From the NCBI GenBank assembly GCA_023374045.1, contig CM041782.1, forward strand, positions 247,347,882-247,411,881: a DNA stretch of 64,000 nt, read 5' to 3'. Positions 35,672 to 47,652 of this stretch are shown piece after piece. Source of the DNA: Limonium bicolor. Taxonomy: Eukaryota > Streptophyta > Magnoliopsida > Caryophyllales > Plumbaginaceae. The translations under genes were made by a program, and so were the position numbers. Numbering within the stretch: position 1 is the stretch's first letter; each line of letters begins with the position of its first letter. The notes below the pieces were generated by a model. It made no database searches. It saw only the letters and a program-made list of their open reading frames with translations, and was not told the origin of the DNA.

Positions 35672-38600
35672 GACTGAATTACCGAGCTTAGGAAGTACCG
35701 AGTTAGGATTTAAGTACTTTGGGTTAAGGGTTGAGTGATAGCGTGAGAGATACGCTAGATAGGAATTACCAGTGTGTACTGGAAACCTACAATCTCCATC
35801 CCACCCTCCACAGTCCCTGTTTTATAACTTGGGGAACAACGCCAGAGAGATGAAAGTCCTCTCTTACTCGGGAATACCCGATCTGGCTGTTATTAAGTAC
35901 CTCTAAAGGTACGGAGAACCTGTCAAACGGTAGATCCCGAAAACTGGGAATCCCGGAGACGGTCTCCATCTGAACTATGTTAACCGCATTAAATAGCGAA
36001 GAATGAAGGATTTTGTGTATAGAGGAATAGAATTTCCGGCAACCTGGGTCGACATGCTAAGCAGTCGAGAAAAACCAACTTGCAATGCACCAACCGTGCA
36101 ACAGGCAAGAAGTGGATTAAAGAAACCCGAGACAAGTGTCTACGGGACCACAGTTGTTAAGTGATACACCAACGGTATACCAACTGACAAAGGAACTACA
36201 ACGTAGTGCCCAAACAAGAGACAAGTCTCAGTAACCACGACAAGTGCGTGGAACGGGCTATAAGGAGGATACAATACTAAGAAAAAGGGGTCTCCCAGAA
36301 TGGGAAACACCCTAGTTAATGATTATCATGTGAAAACAGTGAGAAGTTACCCAGAAGAGTTATTATCAAGATAGTAAGATCAGTGAGGGCCAACAAGGCC
36401 ACTGATGACAGTATGGGTAAAAAAACAATACCACAACTGGTATGTGTTAAACCAATAGCCAGTTAGCATGGCGCACTTGCCATAGCAAGTGCTGCTATAA
36501 CAGGGCTGTTCGGGAAATTTATAACCACTACAAGTACTTAGTAAAGTACCACGAAGTTAAGTGTGAACATTATAACCATGGAAGGGCTTAACAGCCTGAC
36601 CTTTGTAATTGTAAGTACACCAGTCAGCAAGAAGCTAGACTTGGTTAAGGTAAGAAGATGTTGTGGAACCATGAGAATTTTTCTTTCAAACCCAGATTTA
36701 TTCAAACCCTTTTCTTTTCAAAACCAGATTTTCTTTCAAACCAACACTTCTTTCCAACCTTCTTTTAAACCAAGCCAGTAAAACCAAGGACAGTTGGCGA
36801 GGATACAACAATGGATAAACTTTCCCTCGATTAAGTTCGGGAAGTATGGAATGAATATTGTCACGGGACAATATAAGGGAGTCAACAACAGAATACTTCA
36901 CCTAGGCGTGTGACGGACACTACGAGTGTACCAACTGAATTGTGGGACGACCGCACTCTCGATAGGAGCATGTGGGCCCGACAGACCTACTTATGGGTTA
37001 GTGGGTAAGTAGCAATGTATCAGTATGGTACCCCATATAGTATACGAGTAGAGTCCGAAACACGGGAAGTAGTCGACTCCGTCTACGGTCAGCAGTATAA
37101 ATCAAACAAGAGCTAAGGATTACAAGGAATAGTTGAAGCTAAGGAACTCAGTTAAGCTAACTATAGACTAAAAAGTCAGTGAATTCATTTTCAAGGAAAT
37201 GTTTTAAGAGTCAGGAAGTGCGAAGTGCACTAACTGTTATATAAAGACATCACACATGTCTTAAGAATTCCTCAGGGATAAACATTATAGCTGGAATGGT
37301 GACCCAGCCTGTACATGGCAAGCAGATGCCTAATGTGGACACATTAATATGCAATGAACGGGATGAAACTCCCAGAATGAGTACCTACACTACCAGGAAA
37401 TGTTAATCTTCACAAAAGGAGATAATAAGCCATTTAAGAACGCAAACGGCGTGGCTAATGGAATGTACCAATAAGTGTGAACTAAATGTAAAAGCATAAC
37501 TTAGCAACACCCAGGAGCAATCCTTGAGGGGTGTTCGCATCAACAATTGTTGCACGAAATAACGTGACAGAAATACAAGGGTTGAGACTAACACCCAGTT
37601 TAGATATAAGTTGTCAGAAGACGGACTGACAAACCAAAGGGGCTTCCCATGGAAGGAAACGGAATGCAACGACCTTGTCATGGAGCTCAATATAATATCC
37701 AAACCATGTAATATTGTACAGAGAAGTACATGTGTGTGAACAGCCTACAATGAGCCCAGCTCAAGGCAAATAAGGCTTATAAGCCATAAGCAAGATATGT
37801 TATATAAACTCGATTGATTGTAGAAGTTTATGTTATAAAAGTGAATAGAGTGGAGAACGAACCACTACATTAAGAGTGGGGATACCTCTCGATATTGTGA
37901 GACCGCAGGAGCGGTAGTTAAGTGAATCAAGTTCAAGAAATATGTTAAGGATGGACGATGTTATTATTGTAAGAGAGCAGTTAGCTTAGTAGTATGTGTG
38001 TATAAAGGGAAACACCGAGCTGAATAATGCCGGCTTGTGACTCGAATGATCGATGCTCAAGGAGCATTTAGTAGTCATCCAAAGGAGGGATGAACCGTAA
38101 TGTGAATAATGTAAGTTTATGTGTGGAAGTTGAGGTGACAGTAGATACGATATAAGCTGATGTTATACAGGGAGTAAGAGCACGGTGCGCAACAAGCGAC
38201 CGTTGTATAAGTGTTGTTAAACGATAATGTAACAGATAAGACCAGTTATGAGTTAAACTCAGTGGAGATACAAGATAAGTGATGATAAACAAACTCGGCA
38301 GTAAGCCAGTAGCCAGTATTACGAGATCGGAATCTCAATCAAACACAGTGTGAATTCCATGGCGAATCACATAAGGGATTTACTGTCGAGAGTTTACGCC
38401 TCTGCACTCTGTATGACTGAGTGTTTTGGTATTGCACTTGCGCAGTAATGAACGAGTGGGATAGCTAGGAATTGGAAACATGTTAATTGTGGAGCAATAA
38501 TGTTATAATGGCCGATGCATAGGAAATGCAAGGCCGCACAAATAAAGAGTGCTTGTACAAAACCAAATGTGGAGATATGATTAACAGTAAGTGACTACAG

Positions 38601-39195
38601 TAGCACTAGCTGCCAAATATCGGTATAGAATATACCCCAAATGTTGTAAATAGCTGAGAGAGCACTACACACTAGGTAGTAGCTCAATCTCAACCGACAA
38701 TAAGCCGGAAGGGAACAAGTCAATCATTGTGAAATACATAGCTGTATACACAGTAAATTGTTATGGAAGTGGATAGAAGGTTTATAACTCACCGAATTCG
38801 CTAACGGTAAGAGATACCACGCGTCGGTTGAGAAACCATTGTTACCAAGATGAAGGTCACAATTGGGGATGTGTAATACAGAAAGAATAACGAATGGGGC
38901 AATTAAGCTCTACAGTTACTAGAGTTTCGCAGCAGAAACTAGTGAGCCAGTGATTCAAGTGTTGAATGTACATGGTGAACATGAGTGGATGGCTAATTAT
39001 TAACGCCTAGAAGCCTAACAGGCCAGAATCGAAACTAACTAAGAGTTTAAACAAACTCCAATGATAATTTTTGGTTTAGGAACTAAACCGCCAATATGGT
39101 TAAGATCCTCTAATCAGAATCCATTGTGTAATGGACCGCGTGGAAGTTAAGATACTTCACGACGGCAAAACATTTTAAGCTAATGTTTAGTGATT

Positions 39196-39231
39196 GATTA
39201 CGTGGGCGTAATCCCTTTTAAGGGGGGTAGA
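39196..39231 (+). promoter_or_regulatory. Second, internal PPT-like motif with hairpin (LARD)
   Basis: GATTACG-TGGG-CGTAATC (perfect 7-bp stem) followed by CCTTTTAAGGGGGGTAGA. 39215-39231 is identical over 17 nt to the true PPT at 40492-40508. It is conserved in E at 8223-8256. Confidence 0.7.
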
Positions 39232-39769
39232 GCGCAAAACCACTTAGTGTATATTACGTACAAGTGTACGTAGTGTATGTGATTTTTTGTGCATAGCACA
39301 AATTATATTATTGTTTTGATGATTGGTTGTGTGTGTTACGTAAACATACACATTCATCATGGTTAATTGGTAATTGCGCACAGAAGATGCGAATACCATT
39401 GTGATAATGTGGTATTTGTTAACAGTGTGTGTGATAGTACAAGTGTGGGGAGTAGAGAAGCTCCCGGGGGAACAAAAGCCCCGACAGTGTATAAATGTAA
39501 AACCAGGTGTTGTATTTTGATAAATATATGTGTATATATATATATACTTTACATAGAACCTAGTGAGAATAAGATTCCATAGGCAACAGGATTAAAGTGT
39601 ATGGGAATAACTGATAGACAAAGTTCTATCTTTGGAGATGTATGATCATGATTAGAATGATTAAAAAGATAGAAAATTGGAAATGAGTGATTTATTTGAT
39701 GCTTGAAATGAAGTGGGAGGTGGAACTTGATTTGCATGTGATCAAGGGAAGCCGAACACAATTGGAGTA

Positions 39770-39807
39770 GAAGGATAGTTCAACACTGATGCTGATCACA
39801 TCAGGGT
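39770..39807 (+). other. 38-nt non-coding block identical in LARD and E
   Basis: Begins GAAGGATAG, contains CTGATGCTGATCACATCAG (inverted CTGATG/CATCAG around TGATCA) and ends AGGGT. The same 38 nt occur at 7648-7685 on minus. Flanking sequence is only about 75% similar. Confidence 0.85.
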
Positions 39808-40472
39808 TGGATAACTCTTGAAACTCCCTATAAGTGGTCACAAATAACCACGCTAAGAAATGAAGCAAGGAGCTTAAGTTGGACTTGGAGTTGTGTGTGT
39901 TGTTTCAAAAGGATTTAAATTGGTATTTATAAAACGTTGGTGGATACTTACGTAATTAAAGTTCTTTACTTACATCCCAAGGAAATTTTAAATTAAGTGA
40001 TTGTTTTGACTCCAAAGGCACGGGGACGGAAGTGTCCATCGCGACCGGGTTCTGCGGGATCACAGTGTATATCAAGGATATTTTGATTGCTATACATGCT
40101 CTGCATGTGTGTGTGGTATGTGTAATGAATTGTTTTGACTTTGATTTCCTAAAGTGTATACTATCAAGGCTAGAGTCTAAATTTGGGGTTACATAGACCT
40201 AGTGTCTAAAGACTGTTATGTTACCGGGACCTATGTGTCCAAGTTGTTATGTTACCCAAGACAGTGAGTCAAAGGGGTTGTTATGTATGCGTAAGTGTGT
40301 TAAGTTACCGGACCATAGAGTCCGAGGTTATCATGGATATTTTTGTTATGTGTGGATGTGAAGTGTTGCCGGACCATTAAGTCCGAGGTTGTGATGTAAA
40401 GTGTGTTTGGTTATGGAAGTTTATTTCCAAGTAATCCCCGTATTCTGATTTAATGATGTGTGGGAAAAGTGT

Positions 40473-40508
40473 GAACTTCGAGGACGAAGTTCTTTTAAGG
40501 GGGGTAGA
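40473..40508 (+). promoter_or_regulatory. Polypurine tract of LARD with adjoining stem-loop
   Basis: GAACTTCG-AGGA-CGAAGTTC forms a perfect 8-bp stem (40473-40492), followed at once by TTTTAAGGGGGGTAGA and the 3' LTR. Confidence 0.88.
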
Positions 40509-40509
40509 T

Positions 40510-43500
40510 TGAATACCCAAACCTTGATATGTGGTTTAAATATCAAACTATGGTATGTAAAGGCTAAAAAGCGCCTTATTAACATCAGTGAACAATTTAG
40601 ACCGTAATAAATGCAATAAAGCATTAAGACACAGTTTGAGCAAAAACTGCTCTAAGCTATTAGTGAACTTGGTTAGGACCCAAAGAGCCTACCAAGACTT
40701 AATAATATTCAATTATGATTTAATAAGGCTAAATAAGTCCTTAGGAAACCTTGGTGGGCAGTTAAACCAAATAAAACACAAAAATCCTTAAGGTCAATAT
40801 GAGCAAAATGTGCTCTAAGCTTGGGATAAATGTGTATAAGACCTAATGGTCATACCTATACTTTAAAAATATGTTAAGAACATATCAAATCAATTACCAA
40901 AGAAAACCAAGCTTGAAAACAAGTTTAAAACACAAAATGTGCTTTAAGGACTTAAAGCACGTTTTTGAAAAATTGTCTTGTAAATGAGTTTGAATGGCTA
41001 AATGCCATCATTACTCTTTAATTAACATGTGTATATATAGTATCACATTGGGGTGGCTTATATTAATGGGAAATCAAAAATTTCACTTCTATGTGCCTTA
41101 GTTTGTGAATAGTAACTTTTATAAGCTAGTTTTAACATATAATGTTATAAGTAATTAAATTGACAAATAAAGACTAAGGTACCCTTCTAACTAAATGGGG
41201 GCCGGTTTTCAAGGAGTGAGTCACCAAGTTGTAAAAGAAATCAAATAAGTAAAGTAAAACTTAAAGTAAAGTACTATTTGTTTATAACATAAATATCTCC
41301 AAAAAGCAAACTCATCTTCTCATTTCCTTCTCTTCTTTCATTCTCACACGGTTTCTTCACCTTCTCCTTCCTCCATTTACGATTTGCAACAGCCCTCTCT
41401 TCTCCATCTTCATTTCCTTGCCAAATCCAACTCCATGCTCCAAATCAAATTCTAAGACCATATTTGTCTTAGTTAGGTCAAGCTCTACACTTCTACCTTT
41501 TCAAATCTTCAAGAGCTCAATTTTGGTGCCATGGAGAATCACCATTGATGGAGCTTGAGCTTGTGTTTCTACACATTATTACTCTCCTTTGCTTCTAGGT
41601 AAGGAATCTCAAAGAAAAATCAAGTTTCCTCCATGTTTTGTGTGTGACCGAAAATATTCATTGATGGAGCTCCTTGTGTTGCTTTGTTCTAGCTCCATTT
41701 GAATCTTTCAAGGACTAGGTGGAGTCCTCTTTCATAGATATTCAAATTCCCTTCAAAGATCAAGGTAAAAACAACTACATTAATGTTTTGGAATAATGTA
41801 AACCTAGGGTTTACAATGAGATGGAGCTTAAAGCTGAATACTCATTATGTTTTTGTATAATGTTTAATAGTTGAAAAGGAACCAAATGCCTTACCGGTTT
41901 TGTAAGGAAACAAGAAAGAAGTTTGTGAGGAAAAGAGGTAAATATGCTATCTTAATGTGATTTAATACCATTAGGAGAAATAAGCTTATAATGCTTGTTA
42001 AAACTACCTAAAGAGCAAATGGTGAATGACCTAGTGAAGTGTTCTCAAGGAGACTAGTAAAAGAACATATGTGATGGTGTATGTATTTGCAGGTCAAAGG
42101 CATTATTTATGTGGGAAATTCAGTGTTTATGGCTTATGCAATTTAAGGGCTAAGAGCCATGTTATTAAGGGCCTAAGTGCCAAGCAATTTAAGTTATGCA
42201 CTATATTGTGATTGTAGTGCTTAATGTGGAAGTTTGTGTGTAAAAAATGTTCTGATGGATTTTAGGTGTTCTTGAGTGAAATAAGTAAAAACCTAAGTGT
42301 TGGATGTGAGTATATACAAGAGAGCTATGGCCAAATTTGGGAAATGTGTAAGAAGTACTAAGTGTTTTAAGAAAGTCTTTGGTGAACTAGGAAGTGTTAA
42401 AGGTGAAAAATGTTTACTTGAGAAGGAAAACATGTATTAAGGTGATTTAGAGTGATTGCAAGAATTTAGGTGTTATCTTGGAAGTTTCTAGGAATTCAAT
42501 GTGTGTTTGAGAGTGTATTGAAAAGTCTTGAAGAAGTTGTTAGGGTTTGGGTGATGTTGATGAATAAGGAGAATGATGTTTAAGTAAGGTTTTGAGAAAA
42601 GAATTCAAGGAGTTGTAACAAGGATATTTAGTTAGTAAGAAAAGGAGTTGAGAGATGATGTTAAGGTGTAGAGGAAACACCTTGGTGTAGTAGTCATTAT
42701 TGGTGAACTACCACTTAGAAAATCTAAGGAGAAAACATCCTAAGTGCTAGGAATTTTGTAAGAAATTTGTGAATGATGAGATGGTTTTGGTGAGTGATTT
42801 AAAGAGTTAGCACATGGCTAAAGGTGTGTTGATGTGCCAATGATGTTAGGAAACATTATAAGGCTTTAGGAGAAGTTTGGTGAATTGGTTAAGTGTTTAA
42901 GACTTGGAAATTGAATGTTTTTGCCGTGTCCGAACTTCCGTCCGGACATGGAAGTTCGGACAGGCTCTGTGGGTAAAGGATTTTCATTCTCGAACTGTGT
43001 CCGAACTTGGGAGTCCGGACACAAGTTCGGACGTGACTGTTTCTATCTAGGATTTACTCTCGAACTGTGTCCGAACTTGGGAAGTCCGGACACAATTCGG
43101 ACGTGTGAATAGTTTTCAGTATTAGGTCGCGGCTTGAGTCCGAACTTGGAAGTCGGACACAAGTTCGGACAGCCACTGTATGGCACCAAAATTTTGTTTT
43201 AGGTATAGAAATGATGTGTAATGATGGGGATGATAGGTAATGATTGTTATAAGGTTGTTAAGGACATGATAAGTGAGTTTTAAGGTAATTAATGGGTGAA
43301 AAGTTTATCAAAATGTAAAAGTAAGACAAGTTAAAATATAAAGTTATGTAACTAAGTTAACGGGGAAAGTTAAGCATTAGACATTAAATAATCAAGCAAA
43401 CCCCAATGTTAATAAAAACACATGTGATGTTAACAGTTGTTCGAGAATCGCTCGAGGAACAAAGTGGACGTGGTAAAGTGGACTCCGGTGACAGGTATGG

Positions 43501-45067
43501 TTTCTTGCAACCTTGTCCTACCGGATCACCGGCTTGTATGCCAATGTGTTTTCTGTATGTTTGCACGTTTGTAAGATAAAATGTAATGAGTTTACAGTAA
43601 TGTCATTATGTGGGCGGGTGCAACTCCGATACCATTTAACCTTGGAAGTGTTAACCTTAGTTAACTGAGTCTAGGATCATATGAGAGTTCGGTATCGGAT
43701 AAACGACCCGAACCATGGGACGTTCTAATCACGGCTATTGCGGTGTTAATTGTGTGATATGTGTTGTGTGAATGTAGGGATCTCCCTGTATGTTTAACCA
43801 GTTGTAATACTGTATGGTGTGTAGTCATGATAGACTCCATAGTGGGGGTTCTAACTAATATCTAAAGTAAGTATTACTAACAGTGGTGAGGAATCCGGGT
43901 TTGGCCGGTCGCGCGTTGTTTTGGGCGAGGGTATCCTTCCTAGCCTTACCCTTCTCTTTGTCATGGTTGTTTCCCTCACGGGTTATGATCTCCCATTAGC
44001 TTACTCCAAAGCTTAGCTATTTCTGACTTATGATCGTTTAGGGGAAACATGTGTTTGTGTGGTGTGTTCGGGCCTCCAAACCCGAACCGCCTTAACTTAG
44101 TTACTCGTCCAACTATTAGGACGGTATGAGTGTGTTGTTATTGTATAACGAGCTTATCATGAGACTGCAAATTCATCTAGGCTCACCAGTGTAATAAACA
44201 TGTTGGGTCGGTTCCTAAGAGAACCACTCGTTATGTATGTATTTTTGTTGTGATGCAATCTATTGTGCGTATTATGTTGTGCACGTGGAAACATGCAAAG
44301 TGTTTTAAGTGTTGTATGTAGTGTATGTTGTAGGTGTTGTATAATGTGGTGAGTGTGCGGATCATGGATATGATTCCCAGTTTGTGTGATAAGAGCGTTA
44401 AGGATACACCGAGGTTAAGGGTATGTGTCGTCTATTAAGGAAGTAGCTCCAAGAGGAGAAACACTCTAGGGATGATTAAGATTATGAGTGACTATTAAGT
44501 CGGATGTATTATCACGATTGTTGAGCCCATTGAGGCGAAATGTTAAGTGTTGTGTGTTTACTGTTACATGCATGATTTAAATATAATCAACCGCATGCTA
44601 AGACGACAATTAGTTGTGCGTGGCCCGGTAGCATGTGGGCTGCGGGATTACCATACCAGAAAAGGTGCTGAGCCCCTTGGGGGCCCCCCTTTCTCTTCTT
44701 TTCCTATTTCAGGTACAGAGAGCTGGAAGCCGTCCGAGAGTAAGACGGGGTAGACATTGTACATGGGTATTCATTTAAGTATATATATACAGTAGGTGTA
44801 GTAAGACCGATATTTTTGTCGGCACCAGTTTATAAATACTCGGTATAGTTGATAAGGTGTATGTTGTTGTTGTCGTTAATGGAAAGGGATAATAATGTAT
44901 AGTTGCTCGGGAATTTAGCCCATCAGACCGGTACAATGTGTATGTATTAGCCTTGTTAGCCACGTGGGTGGCTAACGGCGTGTAACACCAACGAGTTAAG
45001 TAATGTGATGAAGTTGTTTTTCCGCTGCAGTTATTGTAAGTGTGTTAATGTTGGATGGGGTGTTACA
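40510..45067 (+). mobile_element. 3' LTR of LARD (4558 bp)
   Basis: It pairs with 31067-35638. Differences are mostly one-base losses and gains, with fewer substitutions. The full tripartite GTCCGAAC module is at 42928-42961, and the rest of the cluster runs to about 43180. Confidence 0.95.
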
Positions 45068-45072
45068 TGTTT

Positions 45073-45858
45073 CCACCCTTAAACCTCTAGCATTGTCACT
45101 AACTCCCCCAGGTTTGAAGACAGAGCCCATGAAAAATCGAAGAACTTACCCCTGACGATATTTCTGTGTGCAGCAGGGTCACCGAGCATATAGCGCTGGG
45201 TGAAGGGGTTTATCTTTGCACATCGACGTTGCGGCTTGGGCGGTTTCTGGACCCTGGTGGAGGTGGCGCCAGTAGAAGTGTCGTGGCTATTGGTGGGTAA
45301 CTCTTGGATTGGGGAAGATTGGCCAGAACCGGAGGACACTGGTTCGGCCTTGACAGAAGATCATAGTACTCGTTTGGCTATGGGTTGAGTGATGGTATGA
45401 GCTTTTCTTTTTCATGGTTTGGGTTTTGAAGATTGTGGAGGTGTTGGGGTTGCTGATTTTTCTTGGGATTCTTGTGGGGTTGGTGTTGGAGATTTTTTGG
45501 GTGGGGCTTCCAATTGATCGTTGGCTTGGATTTCGGTGGCAGGGTTTGGTTGTTGAGGTGGTGGAGATGGTGGCATAGTTTGAAGTGGTGTGACATCTTC
45601 GACATCCATCTCAAGAATGTCAGTTTTGGCGGCAGAAGGTGGTGTTTGGTGGGGTGATGTGTCACGGGTGGTTGGTGGTGGTGTGGCAGAGTGTGTGGGG
45701 GATGAAATGGCAATGTTTTTGATGGGAGAGTGAGTGGTGGTGGTGGTGAGTGGAGATGGGTTAGTGCTGGCCATCGATTGAAGGTATGCATGAAGGCGGA
45801 CTGGATCATGGAATATCTCGGCTGGGATGTTGATGTCGTTGAGATTAATGCCTGCCAT
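45073..45858 (-). pseudogene. Extra ORF after pol of F, N-terminal part
   Basis: It starts MAGINLNDINIPAEIFHDP at 45858, 335 bp after the end of pol. A Pro/Thr/Ser-rich stretch (about residues 30-145) follows, then an Arg/Lys-rich part and KFFDFSWALSSNLGELVTML. The frame has TGA at 45412, TGA near 45361 and TAA close to the LARD insertion, but otherwise stays open and continues in register at 31066. The insertion-free gene would be about 490 codons. An envelope-like role has been proposed for ORFs in this position; nothing here proves it, and no signal peptide is evident. Confidence 0.6.
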
Positions 45859-46192
45859 TTGGAATTGGTGTAGCTTTGGGTGTAAGGTGGATGTGAGTGA
45901 GAGAGACAGAGTAGGCTGATGGGATATATAGGCTGAAGTTACTGCGGACGGTGCAGAGATTTCGTGTGTCAGGCGAGAAAAATAAGGGGACGCGAGATGC
46001 CAGCGAGATTAAGGGCGTGGATTTAGGCGGGTGGGTATGGATAGATGACGTGGATGTATAGTGAAAGTAACATAGAGACGTTCTATACGAGAAAACACAG
46101 TTCACAAATTCAAGTGCAAACAAAGGCAGACTTTGTGAGACAGAAGGGAGTAGCTGCTGATGATTGCGGTAGGGGCAAGGGGATGCGACTAA

Positions 46193-46843
46193 CTAGGTAG
46201 ACGGATTCAACCCAATTGCTGATCGAAGTGCTTCAAATCGTGTTGTAGACAAAGGTTTAGTAAAGATATCTACAAGTTGATCTTCTGTGGGCACAAAGTC
46301 AAGTTGAATGAGCTTTTTCTCGACACAGTCTTTCAAGAAGTTAAAATGGATTTCAATATGTTTAGTTCTTGAGTGTTGGACTGGGTTTTCGGATATTTTG
46401 ATTGTGCTTTTGTTGTCACAAAAGATTGGGATCTGTTCTTGGGTGATATGATAATCTTGAAGTTGTTGTTTCATCCAAAGGAGTTGAGAGCAACAGGCTG
46501 CAGCAGAGATATACTCTGCCTCTGCTGTAGAGAGTGCGACAGAGTTATGTTTTTTGGAGGACCATGAAACAAGACAAAGACCCAAGAACTGTGCATTACC
46601 TGAAGTACTCTTTCGATCTTGGAGGGAACCAGCCCAATCAGAATCACTGTATCTAGATAAAGTGAAGGTAGGAGATCGAGGATACCATAGATAGAGTGTA
46701 CTTGTACCTTTGAGATATCGGAATATACGTTTTACTCCTTTGAGGTGAGACTGCTTTGGTGCTGCTTGGAAGCGCGCACAAAGACAGACTGCGTGGAGAA
46801 TGTCAGGGTGACTGGTAGTTAGGTACAATAGGGACCCTATCAT
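46193..46843 (-). pseudogene. RNase H region of F pol
   Basis: An open frame of 216 aa runs from MIGSLLYLTTSHPDI to the end of pol. Motifs are YSDSDWAGSLQDRKSTSG (first catalytic Asp), SWSSKKHNSVALSTAEAEYI (Glu), FCDNKSTIKISENPVQHSRT (Asp) and DIFTKPLS. This is Ty1/copia RNase H. RT lies upstream, separated by a short broken stretch. Confidence 0.92.
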
Positions 46844-47014
46844 TCCTTTGTATTCTGTGGCATTGACACCGACTCCTTCGTCATCGAGATGAAGTTTGGC
46901 AGAAGTACAGCTTGGTGTTTATATGCTTTTGACGTTGCTGAGATTGTACTTGTCAAGGAGTTCCTTGATGTACTTTTGTTGATGGATTTTAATCCCCTCC
47001 CTTTCCTGTTGAAC

Positions 47015-47524
47015 TTATAGTCCTAAGAAGAACTTTAGCTCACCTAACTCATTCATGGAAAACTCTTGCTTCATAAGGTTAGCAAAATGGTCACAAAGGG
47101 TGTTACTTGTAGAGCCATAAATGATATCATCGACATCAATCTGTACTAGAAGCAAGTCATGTGATGAATAAAGAATGAATAGCGTTTTATCTACATTACC
47201 TCGAGAAAAACCATTTTGCAAGAGATATGTAGACAGTCTTTCATACCAGGCCCGTGAAGCCTGTTTTTGTCCAAAAGGAGCTTTAAATAGTTTGTAGATG
47301 TAGTCGGAATGGACGGTGTCTGTGAACCCTGGGGGTTGCTCGACATAGACTTTTCTATCAATGTAGCCATAGAGGAAGGCCGTCTTGACATCCATTTGAT
47401 ATAATGTGAAACCTTTAAATGCGGCAAACACAATTAACATGCGGATTGCTTTAAGACGCGCTACAGGTGTGAATGTTTCATCATAGTCAATCCCTTCTTC
47501 TTGATTATAGCCCTGAACGACCAA
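47015..47524 (-). pseudogene. Reverse transcriptase of F
   Basis: A 169-aa open frame with copia RT motifs: DYDETFTPVARLKAIRML, LYQMDVKTAFLYGYI, VEQPPGF and the active-site box VQIDVDDIIYGST, then ELKFFLGL. Breaks lie on both sides; 47525-47650 still encodes the start of the RT domain in other frames. Confidence 0.92.
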
Positions 47525-47652
47525 TCTAGCTTTATTCCTGAAAACTTGTCCTGCATCATCAAGTTTATTACGAAAGACCCAACGAGTACTAATGGTTTGT
47601 TGATGTGTGGGTCGAGGAACAAACTCCTATACAACATGTCTCTGGAGGGAAT

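Larger units (their letters stand above)
35672..40470 (+). mobile_element. LARD internal region: non-coding with integrase fossil
   Basis: No ORF carries a known domain. At nucleotide level 38680-38840 follows a gypsy integrase from the end of the YHPQ..DGQ..ER region ('aaccgacaataagccggaag') to the EFA..HASIG region ('cgaattcgc..taccacgcgtc'), with deletions and stops. The leader 35660-35900, a stretch near 36465-36500, 37850-37900 and the 3' part 39196-39850 align with E at about 75% or better by eye. Nothing else could be recognised. Confidence 0.75.
31067..45067 (+). mobile_element. LARD: complete 14-kb element with 4.57-kb LTRs and no intact gene, TSD TGTTT
   Basis: 5' LTR 31067-35638, internal 35639-40509, 3' LTR 40510-45067. 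TGTTT flanks both ends (31062-31066 and 45068-45072). The primer site is for initiator tRNA-Met and the PPT is TTTTAAGGGGGG. No protein domain is open in the 4.9-kb internal region, but integrase fossil sequence is visible at about 38680-38840. Size and structure match what has been called LARD (large retrotransposon derivative). The LTRs are very similar and the insertion is recent relative to F, so it must have moved with enzymes supplied by another element. Confidence 0.93.
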
